Of a DNA stretch of 64,000 nt, positions 8,755 through 16,427 are shown in pieces. Position numbers and translations under genes: made by a program. Under the pieces are notes generated by a model. The model did no database searches, was not told the DNA's origin, and was given only the letters and a program-made list of their open reading frames with translations. The stretch spans positions 1,736,001 to 1,800,000 of the forward strand of contig OZ240681.1 in NCBI GenBank assembly GCA_965199165.1. Reading direction: 5' to 3'. The stretch is from LMUY01 sp965199165. Lineage in GTDB: Bacteria; Pseudomonadota; Alphaproteobacteria; Acetobacterales; Acetobacteraceae. The first letter of the stretch is position 1. Each line of letters starts with the position of its first letter.

Positions 8755-9252
8755 TCATGTCCGACGCTGGGTCACATAGGCGTTCACGAAGCTGGGGAGA
8801 TGGCTGCCAAGCCAATCCCCCATCTCCTGCTCCTCCTTCATCGATCGCTCCAAGACACCCACGTCCTCCCCCGCGCCAGCGATCCCAGCCAGCGCGATGA
8901 GAACCTTGTAAGAGCCGATCTCGTAGGCTTTGAACCCGACCGCCGCGAGGACATTCTTCAGCACTTCGTCCGACGATACCGAGTGCGCGAACCCCGCGAC
9001 GGTTGCCACGGCCCCAGTGACGGCCTCCTTGGCCAATGACTTGCTCGTGCCGTGCTTCTCCAGCAAACGGTCGAGCCGGGCAGCCTGCTCAATCGAACGT
9101 TCCTTGTCGGCTTGCATCCGGGCATGGAGGTCAGGAAAGCCCGCCATGCGGGGAAGTTCGTTCTGGATGGTGCCGATCGCCTGTGTCTCGACAGCATGCT
9201 GATTGCGCAGCCCCGTCAAGTAGACATCCAGTGCCGCAGTCGTGTCGCTCAT
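8755..9252 (-). CDS. Ferritin-like DUF892 (YciE/YciF) family protein
   Basis: A 165-residue all-helical protein of the DUF892 ferritin-like family. Pairs of acidic and His residues typical of the diiron helices are present (LRNQHAVETQAI, KERSIEQAARL, SYKVLIALAGIAG, SMKEEQEMGDWL). Family members are linked to stress responses, often in the general stress regulon, but the reaction is not known. An AAGGTGA motif lies just before ATG 9252. It faces a small secreted protein across a 218-base divergent region that holds a nested palindrome. Confidence 0.85.
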   Translation of the reverse strand: MSDTTAALDVYLTGLRNQHAVETQAIGTIQNELPRMAGFPDLHARMQADKERSIEQAARLDRLLEKHGTSKSLAKEAVTGAVATVAGFAHSVSSDEVLKNVLAAVGFKAYEIGSYKVLIALAGIAGAGEDVGVLERSMKEEQEMGDWLGSHLPSFVNAYVTQRRT

Positions 9253-9302
9253 GGGTCACCTTTCGTATCTTCGCGGCAGGTGGGGCTGGCCCCGAGCGCT
9301 GC

Positions 9303-9337
9303 AAGCCGGCCTCACGTGAGGTTTCCCAAGCCGGCTT
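9303..9337. repeat. Nested palindrome in a divergent promoter region
   Basis: The outer inverted repeat AAGCCGGC (9303-9310) / GCCGGCTT (9330-9337) encloses the 12-base palindrome CCTCACGTGAGG (9310-9321). It lies 51 bases upstream of the DUF892 start, so an operator role is possible; nothing identifies the protein that would bind. Confidence 0.5.
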
Positions 9338-9470
9338 CAGCAGACGGGAGGCTGCGACCTGCAACCGGCCGCAACACAGCCCAGCCGCGTCAACAGGGGC
9401 GTCGAATGAACTCCCGATGCTGGAAATCGTTCTCCGGGTGCAGCGACATCACGTGCTGCGGGAGAATGTC

Positions 9471-9734
9471 ATGAAACAGATCATCCTGACCGCGATGGCG
9501 GTGTTTTGCATCGGCGGCGTTGCCTGGGCTCAAAGCCCGACCAACTCGACGATCCAGGGCGGCCAGACCGCGCCGTCGAACAGCGCCGGGGCGGCGAGTT
9601 CGGCTGCGCCCACGAGCCAACTGAACCAAACCGGCATCGGAGTGACGACGCCGCAACTTCCGGGTGACCGGGCGGCCAATCAGCCGACGACCGAGAACTC
9701 GGGCAGTGCAGTGGCCACCACTCCCAGCAAGTAG
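9471..9734 (+). CDS. Small secreted Ser/Thr/Gln/Ala-rich protein
   Basis: An 87-residue protein with a clear Sec signal peptide (basic start MKQ, hydrophobic core, cleavage after AWAQ near residue 21). The mature part is low-complexity, rich in Ser, Thr, Ala, Asn and Gln, and has no Cys, so it is probably unfolded in the periplasm or surface-exposed. GGGAGA lies about six bases before the ATG. No family is recognised. The divergent DUF892 neighbour suggests a stress setting, which is only context. Confidence 0.7.
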   Translation: MKQIILTAMAVFCIGGVAWAQSPTNSTIQGGQTAPSNSAGAASSAAPTSQLNQTGIGVTTPQLPGDRAANQPTTENSGSAVATTPSK

Positions 9735-9758
9735 CCGGTGGTCCACCGACGATCTGCT

Positions 9759-9786
9759 CGGCGCCTGTGATCTGGATCAGGCGCCG
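9759..9786. terminator. Hairpin between convergent secreted-protein gene and cyoD
   Basis: An eight-base perfect stem (CGGCGCCT / AGGCGCCG) with a 12-base loop between two converging genes, 24 bases past one stop and 37 past the other. Confidence 0.5.
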
Positions 9787-9823
9787 ACCGGATCGCGCGC
9801 GCTCGGGACCGTCGGGTAGAAGC

Positions 9824-10225
9824 TCACCGCTGCATCTGCATCATCTGGTCCATGGGCAGCATGTTGGCGTTCATGTGGCCGACGATCCACAGCGAGCCGA
9901 CGATGACCAGGAAGACGATGAGCACGCCGAATGCGAGCGCCATCACGTTGTTGACGTTGTCCGGCCCCGTCGTGATGTGCAGGAAGAACACGAGGTGCAC
10001 GCCCATCTGCGCGATAGCGAGCACGGCGATGGCAACCGGCAGGCTCGGCAGCCAGACCAGGTTCGTGCTCGCGACGGAGAACGATACGATGGTCAGCAGC
10101 GTGGCGAACCCGAGCCCGACAAGGTAGCCGCGGATCCCCTCGGCCATGGCTTGCCCGCCGGCCCGTTCATCCCCCGGGGCCATGTCGGAGTGGTGGGCGT
10201 CCCTGTTATGCGCAGAATGGCTCAC
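9824..10225 (-). CDS. cyoD: Cytochrome o ubiquinol oxidase subunit IV
   Basis: A 133-residue, three-helix accessory subunit of the bo3-type quinol oxidase. GTG 10225 overlaps the cyoC stop by four bases. The middle segment QMGVHLVFFLHI is the conserved CyoD/CtaF-like helix. It ends in a Met-rich tail. It is the last gene of the cyo operon; no cyoE (haem O synthase) follows. Confidence 0.93.
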   Translation of the reverse strand: MSHSAHNRDAHHSDMAPGDERAGGQAMAEGIRGYLVGLGFATLLTIVSFSVASTNLVWLPSLPVAIAVLAIAQMGVHLVFFLHITTGPDNVNNVMALAFGVLIVFLVIVGSLWIVGHMNANMLPMDQMMQMQR

Positions 10226-10893
10226 TGACCCGATCCTATCAGATACACGACGGAAAACAGCGCGACCCACACGATGTCGAGCGCGTGCCAGAAGAGGCTG
10301 AAACACAGCACGCGCCGTAGGATTTCCGGCCGGAAACCGCGGGCGAACACTTGCGCCACCATGGTCAGCAACCACAGCAGCCCGGCTGTAACGTGCAGCC
10401 CATGGCAGCCGACCAGGCTGAAGAAGGACGACAGGAAGGCGCTGCGCGTGGGCCCGGCGCCGCGTGCGACCAGGCCGATGAACTCCGTCAGCTCCAGCCC
10501 GAGGAAACCCAGACCCAGCACGAAAGTCAGGGCCATGCCGGCGTAGAACCAGACCGGCCGGCGTGCCCAGGCGCCGATGCTGGCGATGCCGCAGGTGAAG
10601 CTCGACAACAGCAGGCAGGCTGTCTCGATCGCTACGTTGCGAAGGTCGAACAGGTCATGTCCACTCGGACCGCCCGCCGTCTGCCCCGACAGCACCGCGT
10701 AGGTCGCGAAGAACGCGGCGAACATGATGATGTCGCTGAGCAGGAAGATCCAGAAGCCATACCCGACGATGATGCGTTTGGATGCGTTGCTGCGGGCGGC
10801 ATGTTCGGAACTATGCGGCCGCCCCGGCGAACCCACGCCATGGCCGACCCGGTTCGGGTCGACGCCATGCATCGCGCTCCCATGCGCGCTCAC
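10222..10893 (-). CDS. cyoC: Cytochrome o ubiquinol oxidase subunit III
   Basis: A 223-residue, five-helix subunit III of the haem-copper oxidase. Recognisable helices include GFWIFLLSDIIMFAAFFATYAV, split here as GFWIFLLSDI and MFAAFFATYAV, and the GCHGLHVTAGLLWL segment. GTG 10893 overlaps the cyoB stop by four bases; an ATG seven codons later (10872) is an alternative. The first 35 residues are hydrophilic and His/Ser-rich. The same frame stays open far upstream through cyoB, but that part is antifamily sequence and is not used. Confidence 0.93.
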   Translation of the reverse strand: MSAHGSAMHGVDPNRVGHGVGSPGRPHSSEHAARSNASKRIIVGYGFWIFLLSDIIMFAAFFATYAVLSGQTAGGPSGHDLFDLRNVAIETACLLLSSFTCGIASIGAWARRPVWFYAGMALTFVLGLGFLGLELTEFIGLVARGAGPTRSAFLSSFFSLVGCHGLHVTAGLLWLLTMVAQVFARGFRPEILRRVLCFSLFWHALDIVWVALFSVVYLIGSGQ

Positions 10894-12890
10894 GACGCGT
10901 GCTGCCACTCGGCGAGGGCGCGGGCGCGCTTGCTGCGGTTGACCCGATCGATGCGCGCCACCTCGTCGGCCGGGATGACGTATTCCGCCTCCTTGCGCCA
11001 GGCAAACACGACGAAGGTCGCATAGGCGCCGATCCCGGCCACGATCACCATCCACCAGATGTGCCAGATCAGGGCGAAGCCCATGATCGTGGCGAAGAAC
11101 GCGCAGATGAAACCGGTCGGGCTGTTGCGCGGCATCTCGATCTCTTCGTACTCCGGCTCCTCGCTCATGCCCTGATGGCGCGCCTTCTGCTTGATGCCCC
11201 AATAGGCTTCTTCCCCCTCCACGTTCGGCAGCACGGCGAAGTTGAAGGCAGGCGGCGGCGACGGGGTGGCCCACTCGAGCGAGCGGCCGTCCCACGGATC
11301 GCCGGTCTCGTCGCGCAACTGCTCGCGCCAGCGGATGCTGACCACGAGCTGCACGACCTGCAGGATGATGCCCGCCATGATGACCGAGGCACCGACCGCG
11401 GCCACGAGCAGCCACGGGTGCCAGGCCGCGACGTCGTAATGCTGCATCCGCCGGGTCATACCTTCCAGCCCCAGCACGTAGAGCGGCATGAACGCCAGGT
11501 AGAACCCGACCAGCCAGCACCAGAACGCCGCCTTGCCCAGCCCCTCGTGCAGGCGGAAGCCGAACGCCTTCGGGAACCAGAACGCGTAGCCGGCGAAGCC
11601 GCCGAACAGCACGCCGCCGATGATGACGTTGTGGAAATGCGCCACCAGGAACAGGCTGTTGTGCAGCACGAAGTCCGCCGGCGGCACCGCCAGCAACACG
11701 CCCGTCATCCCGCCGAGCACGAAGGTGACGATGAACCCGACCGCCCACATCATGGGCGTGGCGAAGGTGATGCGGCCGCCGTACATGGTGAAGATCCAGT
11801 TGAACACCTTCACCCCGGTCGGCACGGCGATGATCATGGTGGCGACGCCGAACACCCCGTTCACGTCGGCCCCGGCGCCCATGGTGAAGAAATGGTGCAG
11901 CCAGACCATGAAGGCGAGCACGCAGATCGCCATCGTCGCCATCACCATCGACCGGTATCCGAACAGCGGCTTGCCCGAGAAGGTCGAGATCACCTCCGAG
12001 AATATCCCGAAGGCCGGCAGGATGAGGATGTAGACCTCCGGATGCCCCCAGGCCCAGATGAGGTTCATGAACATCATCACGTTCCCACCGCCCTCGTTGG
12101 TGAAGAAGTGGAAGCCGAGGTAGCGGTCCAGCAACAGCATCGCCAAGGTCGCGGTGAGGATCGGGAAGGCGGCGACGATCAGCAGGTTGGAGGCCAGGCT
12201 GGTCCAGCAGAACACCGGCATGCGCATGTAGGTCATGCCGGGCGCGTGGATCTTCAGCACCGTGGTGACGAGGTTCACCCCCGACAGCAGGGTGCCCACG
12301 CCGGAAATCTGCAGCGACCACAGGTAGTAGTCGACGCCCACGCCGGGCGAGTAGGCGATCTCCGACAGGGGTGGATACGGCAGCCATCCGGTGCGCGCGA
12401 ACTCGCCCACCACAAGGGAGATGTTGACCAGCAACGCCCCCGTCGCCGTCAGCCAGAAGCTGACGGAGTTGAGCGTCGGGAACGCCACGTCCCGCGCGCC
12501 AAGCTGCAGCGGCATGACGAAGTTCATCAGCCCGATCATGAACGGCATGGCGACGAAGAAGATCATCAGCGTGCCATGGGCCGAGAAGATCTGGTCGTAA
12601 TGCTCCGGCGGCAGGTAGCCCGGCGAGCGGTAGGCCAGCGCCTGCTGGGACCGCATCAGGATCGCGTCGGAGAAGCCGCGCAACAGCATCACCAACGCCA
12701 GCAGGGTGTACATCACCCCGATCCGCTTGTGGTCGACGCTGGTGATCCACTCCTTCCAGAGATACGGCAGCCAACCTTTGACGACGATCAACGCGAGCAC
12801 GCCGAAGATCGTCAGCGCCACGACGCCGGATGCGACCATCGGGATCGGCTGGTCGAGAGGGATCGCGGCCCAGCTAAGCTTGCCCAACAT
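10890..12890 (-). CDS. cyoB: Cytochrome o ubiquinol oxidase subunit I
   Basis: The 666-residue catalytic subunit that oxidises ubiquinol, reduces oxygen to water and pumps protons. Metal ligands are visible: low-spin haem His105 (FSAHG), CuB His283 with cross-linked Tyr287 (WGHPEVY), His332/His333, and the high-spin haem pair His418/His420 (VAHFH). The quinol-site residues known in E. coli CyoB are kept as Arg71, Asp75, His97 and Gln100, which separates it from cytochrome c oxidases. ATG follows directly on the cyoA stop (TAG-ATG). Confidence 0.98.
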   Translation of the reverse strand: MLGKLSWAAIPLDQPIPMVASGVVALTIFGVLALIVVKGWLPYLWKEWITSVDHKRIGVMYTLLALVMLLRGFSDAILMRSQQALAYRSPGYLPPEHYDQIFSAHGTLMIFFVAMPFMIGLMNFVMPLQLGARDVAFPTLNSVSFWLTATGALLVNISLVVGEFARTGWLPYPPLSEIAYSPGVGVDYYLWSLQISGVGTLLSGVNLVTTVLKIHAPGMTYMRMPVFCWTSLASNLLIVAAFPILTATLAMLLLDRYLGFHFFTNEGGGNVMMFMNLIWAWGHPEVYILILPAFGIFSEVISTFSGKPLFGYRSMVMATMAICVLAFMVWLHHFFTMGAGADVNGVFGVATMIIAVPTGVKVFNWIFTMYGGRITFATPMMWAVGFIVTFVLGGMTGVLLAVPPADFVLHNSLFLVAHFHNVIIGGVLFGGFAGYAFWFPKAFGFRLHEGLGKAAFWCWLVGFYLAFMPLYVLGLEGMTRRMQHYDVAAWHPWLLVAAVGASVIMAGIILQVVQLVVSIRWREQLRDETGDPWDGRSLEWATPSPPPAFNFAVLPNVEGEEAYWGIKQKARHQGMSEEPEYEEIEMPRNSPTGFICAFFATIMGFALIWHIWWMVIVAGIGAYATFVVFAWRKEAEYVIPADEVARIDRVNRSKRARALAEWQHAS

Positions 12891-13775
12891 CTAGTGCTCC
12901 GCTCCTGACTTCTCTATGCCGGTCTGCCCTTCCGGCCCTGGTCCCGGCGGCACTTGCTGGCTGACGATCTTCTGGAACAATCCCTGCTCCACGTCGCGGT
13001 AACCGAACGGGGCGACGTTCTGGCTCTGCTTGGCCAGGGCGGCGTAGCTGCCGGTGTCCAGCGTCGCCCCCGCCTTGCGCGTGTCCGCCACCCAGCCCTG
13101 GAACTGGTCCGCCGGCACCGCCCGCACCTGGAAGTGCATGTCGGAGAAGCCGTCGCCGCTGTAATGCGACGATAGCCCGGCGAACTCCCCCGGCTGGTCG
13201 GCCCGCAGGTTCAGCTGCGTCGACATGCCGTTCATCGTGTAGATCATGCTGCCGAGCTGGGGGACGAAGAACGCGTTCATCACGCTGGCCGACGTGAGCG
13301 AGAAATGGATCGGCACCCCGGCCGGCACCACCAGCTGGTTGACGCTGGCGACGTGCTGGTCCGGGTAGATGAACAGCCATTTCCAATCCAGCGACACGCC
13401 CTGCACCTGTATCGGCGGCGTGCCGGACGCGATCGGCTGCGCCGGGTCCAGCTGATGCGAGCCGATCCACGCCACCCCACCGAGCAAGGTGATGACCAAG
13501 AATGGCACGCCCCAGACGATCAGCTCGATCTGGCCGGAATACGCCCAGTCCGGCAGGTAGCGGGCGCGCGTGTTGGACTTGCGGAACCACCAGGCCATGC
13601 CGAGCGCGCCCACGATGGTGGGGACGACGATGGCCAGCATGATCGCCAGCGAGTCGATCAGGATCGACTTTTCGGCGCTGCCCACCGGCCCCTGCGGGTC
13701 GAGCACCGCGGGCTGGCACGCGGCAAGGCAGAACGGCGCCATCAGCACGAGCCAGCGCCCGGCACGACGTGTCAT
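12891..13775 (-). CDS. cyoA: Cytochrome o ubiquinol oxidase subunit II, lipoprotein
   Basis: A 294-residue subunit II. It has a lipoprotein signal with lipobox LAAC (Cys20), two membrane helices (about residues 40-63 and 83-105) and a periplasmic cupredoxin-like domain (SLDWKWLFIYPDQ, then VMNAFFVPQLGSMIYTMNGM). The CuA cysteines of cytochrome c oxidases are absent, as expected for a quinol oxidase. The C-terminal 30 residues are Pro/Gly-rich. It is the first gene of cyoABCD. The ATG overlaps the stop of a possible 18-residue leader ORF. Confidence 0.97.
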   Translation of the reverse strand: MTRRAGRWLVLMAPFCLAACQPAVLDPQGPVGSAEKSILIDSLAIMLAIVVPTIVGALGMAWWFRKSNTRARYLPDWAYSGQIELIVWGVPFLVITLLGGVAWIGSHQLDPAQPIASGTPPIQVQGVSLDWKWLFIYPDQHVASVNQLVVPAGVPIHFSLTSASVMNAFFVPQLGSMIYTMNGMSTQLNLRADQPGEFAGLSSHYSGDGFSDMHFQVRAVPADQFQGWVADTRKAGATLDTGSYAALAKQSQNVAPFGYRDVEQGLFQKIVSQQVPPGPGPEGQTGIEKSGAEH

Positions 13776-13828
13776 TCGTGGGCGACCACCAGCGGAAATC
13801 TATGCTGGGCGTATCGAGCGTCGGTCAT
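13772..13828 (-). CDS. Possible 18-residue leader ORF overlapping the cyoA start
   Basis: ATG 13828 opens an 18-codon frame whose TGA shares bases with the cyoA ATG (ATGA). An AGG lies six bases before it, whereas cyoA itself has only a weak Shine-Dalgarno match. Translation of this short frame could therefore deliver ribosomes to cyoA. The peptide resembles no known leader. Confidence 0.3.
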   Translation of the reverse strand: MTDARYAQHRFPLVVAHE

Positions 13829-13974
13829 TGCGCCTCGTCGGGGTTGGCGTGAGGTCAGTTGATGATGTCGGGGTTGAATGCAAGCCTGCCGTCGGCGCTG
13901 CCGGTATAGCCCCCTTGGGACTTTCGCGCCGCGAGCCTGGGTCAATATGGCGAGAGCCGCGGGCGGCGGCGGCG

Positions 13975-15134
13975 CTACAGGATGGCCCGCAAACCCGGTG
14001 TCCGTCGCGCCACCACGCCCACGAACAGGAACGTTGCCGTCACCGCGACCACGCTGGCGACCAGGAACTTGATCGCAGCGTCGGCTGGCCAATGACGCAG
14101 GATCTGCGTGGCGCCGATCAGGATCGGCGGGTGGAAGACATACACGCCGAACGCGTTGCGGGTGAGGAAACGCGCCACCGGCCCCTGCGCGTTGAAGCGG
14201 TCGCGATACAGCGTGACCAGCCCGAGCGTCAGGGAGACGCACATGCCGGCCCGCCAAGCATCCATGCCCGCCGCCTGCCAGTGCCAGCCGCCATAGTAGT
14301 CCGCCAGTTGCCCCCGCAACGCGCCCCCCGTCCCGATGAGCAGCACCCAGGCGACCGAGCCGAGAACCAGCCCGCCCATGCCCCATGCCCGGCCGGTCCG
14401 CGACGGCAGGCGCCGCAGCCAGTCATGCCGTTGCGCCAGCACGCCGGCGGCGAACATCAGCGGGTATTGCGGCAGGTCGTGCACATCCACGTTCAGGACC
14501 ACGCTGCCCGACCGCGCCACCAGCCCGGTCGCAAACGCCAGCAGCGCCATGAGGCCGGCATATCCCAGCACGGCGAGTACGCCCGGCGGTGGCTGGTCCC
14601 GGCTTGCAGCCTGCGGCAACAGGCGCCGCACGAGGGCATAGCCGGCGGAGAACACCATCAGCACCAGGCAGAACCACAACGGCCGGACTCGCTGAACACG
14701 TGACCGTCGGCGATGTGGCGCACCCACTCCCGGCCGAAGGAGGGCGATGGCGCCGCGTGCCACGCCCCGACGATGAAATACTGCGTGGCCGGCCCCACGA
14801 CCAGCATGTAGAGCAGCAACGGCAGACCCAGCCGGAACGCGCGCTCCCTCAGGAAGCCCGCCGGCCCCTTTCGCTCGATGGAGGCACGGGCGAAATATCC
14901 GGCGATCCCGAACAGCAGCCCCATCGCCACGGAGTGCTGGAACGTCTGGTATGTCCCGAGGCCGATCCTCAGCGCCCGGCTCCCGCCTGACAGGTCCCGC
15001 ACATACTAGCTGCCCAGCCCGGAATACGTCACCGCCGCGTGGATCACCACGACCATGGAGATCGCCGACCAACGCAGGTTGTCGATGAACACCAGGCGCT
15101 GCCGCGGCTGGGCTCCGGGCGGGTCCGGGATCAA
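13975..15134 (-). pseudogene. Acyltransferase-3 family membrane protein, interrupted twice
   Basis: Read along one path, this is a full acyltransferase-3 (OafA/NolX-like) protein. It has the start FIDNLRW plus VVVIHAAVTYSGLGS, then GLLFGIAGYFARASIERKG, GPATQYFIV, PLWFCLVLMVFSAGYAL and the final FHPPILIG helix region. Two lesions break it. A TAG at 15006-15008 stands where the family often has Trp (GSxY). Near 14680 one base seems lost, since SESG leaves the frame and PLWF continues in the next. The likely start is TTG 15134, overlapping the stop of the dehydrogenase gene (TTGA). Such enzymes O-acylate cell-surface sugars. Two sequencing errors are an alternative explanation. Confidence 0.8.
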
Positions 15135-16375
15135 TGGAACCGCTGGGGCCGGTAGGGCGCCGGATCGACGAACGGCGCCTCGCCCGTCATCATGTCGGCA
15201 ACCAGCCGGCCGGAGCTCGGCCCCAGCGTCAGGCCCTGGTGCGCATGGCCGAAGCAGAGCCAAAGCCCGTCCTGGCCCGGCGCCGGACCGATGATCGGCA
15301 GCATGTCCGGCGTGGCGGGCCGCACGCCCATCCACGGCATGCCGTCCACCCGCTCCGCCAAGGGCAGGAGGCTGCGCGCCACCGGTTCCGCCCGCTCCAG
15401 CTGGATCGGGCTGGCGGCCGAGTCACGCCGGGCGAACTCCGCCCCCGTCGTCAGCCGGATGCCGTAGCGCATCGGCACCAGCATGTAGCCGCTATCGGCA
15501 TCCTGCATCGGGTGGTTCACCACCGCGTTGCCGCGCAGCCCGTAATGCATGTGGTAGCCGCGCTTGCCGAACAGCGGCGGCGCGTAGTCGAACCGCCTGG
15601 TCAGCTGGTCGGAGGCATAGCCCAAGGCCACCACGGCGTTGGCCGCCGCCACAGGCCCGTCCGCCGTCTGCACCCGCCAGCCCGCCGCATCGCGCGCCAG
15701 GGTCATGGCGTCCCCGGTCACCAGGGTGCCGCCGAGCTCCGCGAACAGCCTGGCATAGGCCACCGTCAGCCCGTGCGGGTCGCTGACCGAGAGCGGATCG
15801 GTCCAGTGGACCGCCCCGGCCTTGGCCACCAGCAGATGCGGTTCCGCGGCGGCAAGGTCGTCGCTGTCGAGCACGGTGTAGTTCACGTCGTAGGCACGCC
15901 GGGCCGCCTCAGCCTTGGCCGTGGCAGCCTCCAGCTTGGCGGCATTGCCGAACATGGTGAGATAGCCGATCGGCCGCAGCAGCTCCGTCGCCCCCGCCTC
16001 CTGCGCCAGGGCCAGGTGTTCGTCGATGCAGGTGGCGATCAGCTGGGCATGGCCCCGCACGGCGCGGTCGTATCGCGCCGGGTGCGAGTTGCGCCAGTAT
16101 TGCAGCAGCGGTGCGAACAGCCGCGGCAGCGCCGGCATCTGGTAGACCGCGTCGATCGAGCGGTTGCGGGCGATGCGCCGCAGTTCGGACGCGGCGCGCG
16201 GGAACGGGTGCGGGAACACCGCCTCCCGCTGCACCAGCCCGGCATTGCCGAAGGAGGTGCCTTCGCCGGGCCCCTGCCGGTCCACCAGCACCACGTCCAG
16301 CCCGCGCTTGCGCAGGTGCACGGCCACGGAGACGCCGACGATCCCGGCCCCACACACGATCACGTCCCGCGGCAT
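15131..16375 (-). CDS. DadA-like FAD-dependent D-amino-acid dehydrogenase/oxidoreductase
   Basis: A 414-residue DAO-superfamily flavoprotein. The FAD-binding motif GAGIVGVSVA and the acidic strand end LVDRQGPGEGTSFGNAGL are at the N-terminus. The C-terminal flavin motif GLWLCFGHAHQGLTLGP is present. It resembles the small subunit of D-amino acid dehydrogenase, which passes electrons to quinone, but related enzymes act on glycine, proline or opines. ATG 16375 has GAGGG at a good distance; ATG 16384 is possible. It lies behind a TRAP importer transcribed in the same direction, which suggests that the imported compound is its substrate. Confidence 0.85.
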   Translation of the reverse strand: MPRDVIVCGAGIVGVSVAVHLRKRGLDVVLVDRQGPGEGTSFGNAGLVQREAVFPHPFPRAASELRRIARNRSIDAVYQMPALPRLFAPLLQYWRNSHPARYDRAVRGHAQLIATCIDEHLALAQEAGATELLRPIGYLTMFGNAAKLEAATAKAEAARRAYDVNYTVLDSDDLAAAEPHLLVAKAGAVHWTDPLSVSDPHGLTVAYARLFAELGGTLVTGDAMTLARDAAGWRVQTADGPVAAANAVVALGYASDQLTRRFDYAPPLFGKRGYHMHYGLRGNAVVNHPMQDADSGYMLVPMRYGIRLTTGAEFARRDSAASPIQLERAEPVARSLLPLAERVDGMPWMGVRPATPDMLPIIGPAPGQDGLWLCFGHAHQGLTLGPSSGRLVADMMTGEAPFVDPAPYRPQRFH

Positions 16376-16427
16376 ACCTACCATCCCTCGCCCGCCCCCT
16401 CCTCTCTGCCCGAGAGAGCGGCGGCTG

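Noticed and set aside
9759..9786. TGATCTGGAT string like part of a thiamine-pyrophosphate riboswitch
   Set aside because: It is the loop of a hairpin between convergent genes. The other conserved riboswitch parts are missing and no thiamine gene follows.
10222..12774. A continuous 850-codon frame suggesting a CyoB-CyoC fusion
   Set aside because: Only the last 223 codons are CyoC-like; the earlier part is out of frame with cyoB. The GTGA junction at 10890-10893 shows two separate genes.
10782..12908. A 708-codon open frame on the plus strand, opposite cyoB
   Set aside because: It is antisense to a gene with all catalytic residues of a haem-copper oxidase. The product is His/Arg/Glu-rich with no family resemblance, typical of high-GC shadow frames. 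The same holds for 16164-18326 and 24547-27141 on the plus strand.
16385..16427. A further copy of the CCCTCTCCC palindrome family
   Set aside because: CTCTC / GAGAG arms are present but the sequence is too degraded to assign to the family.
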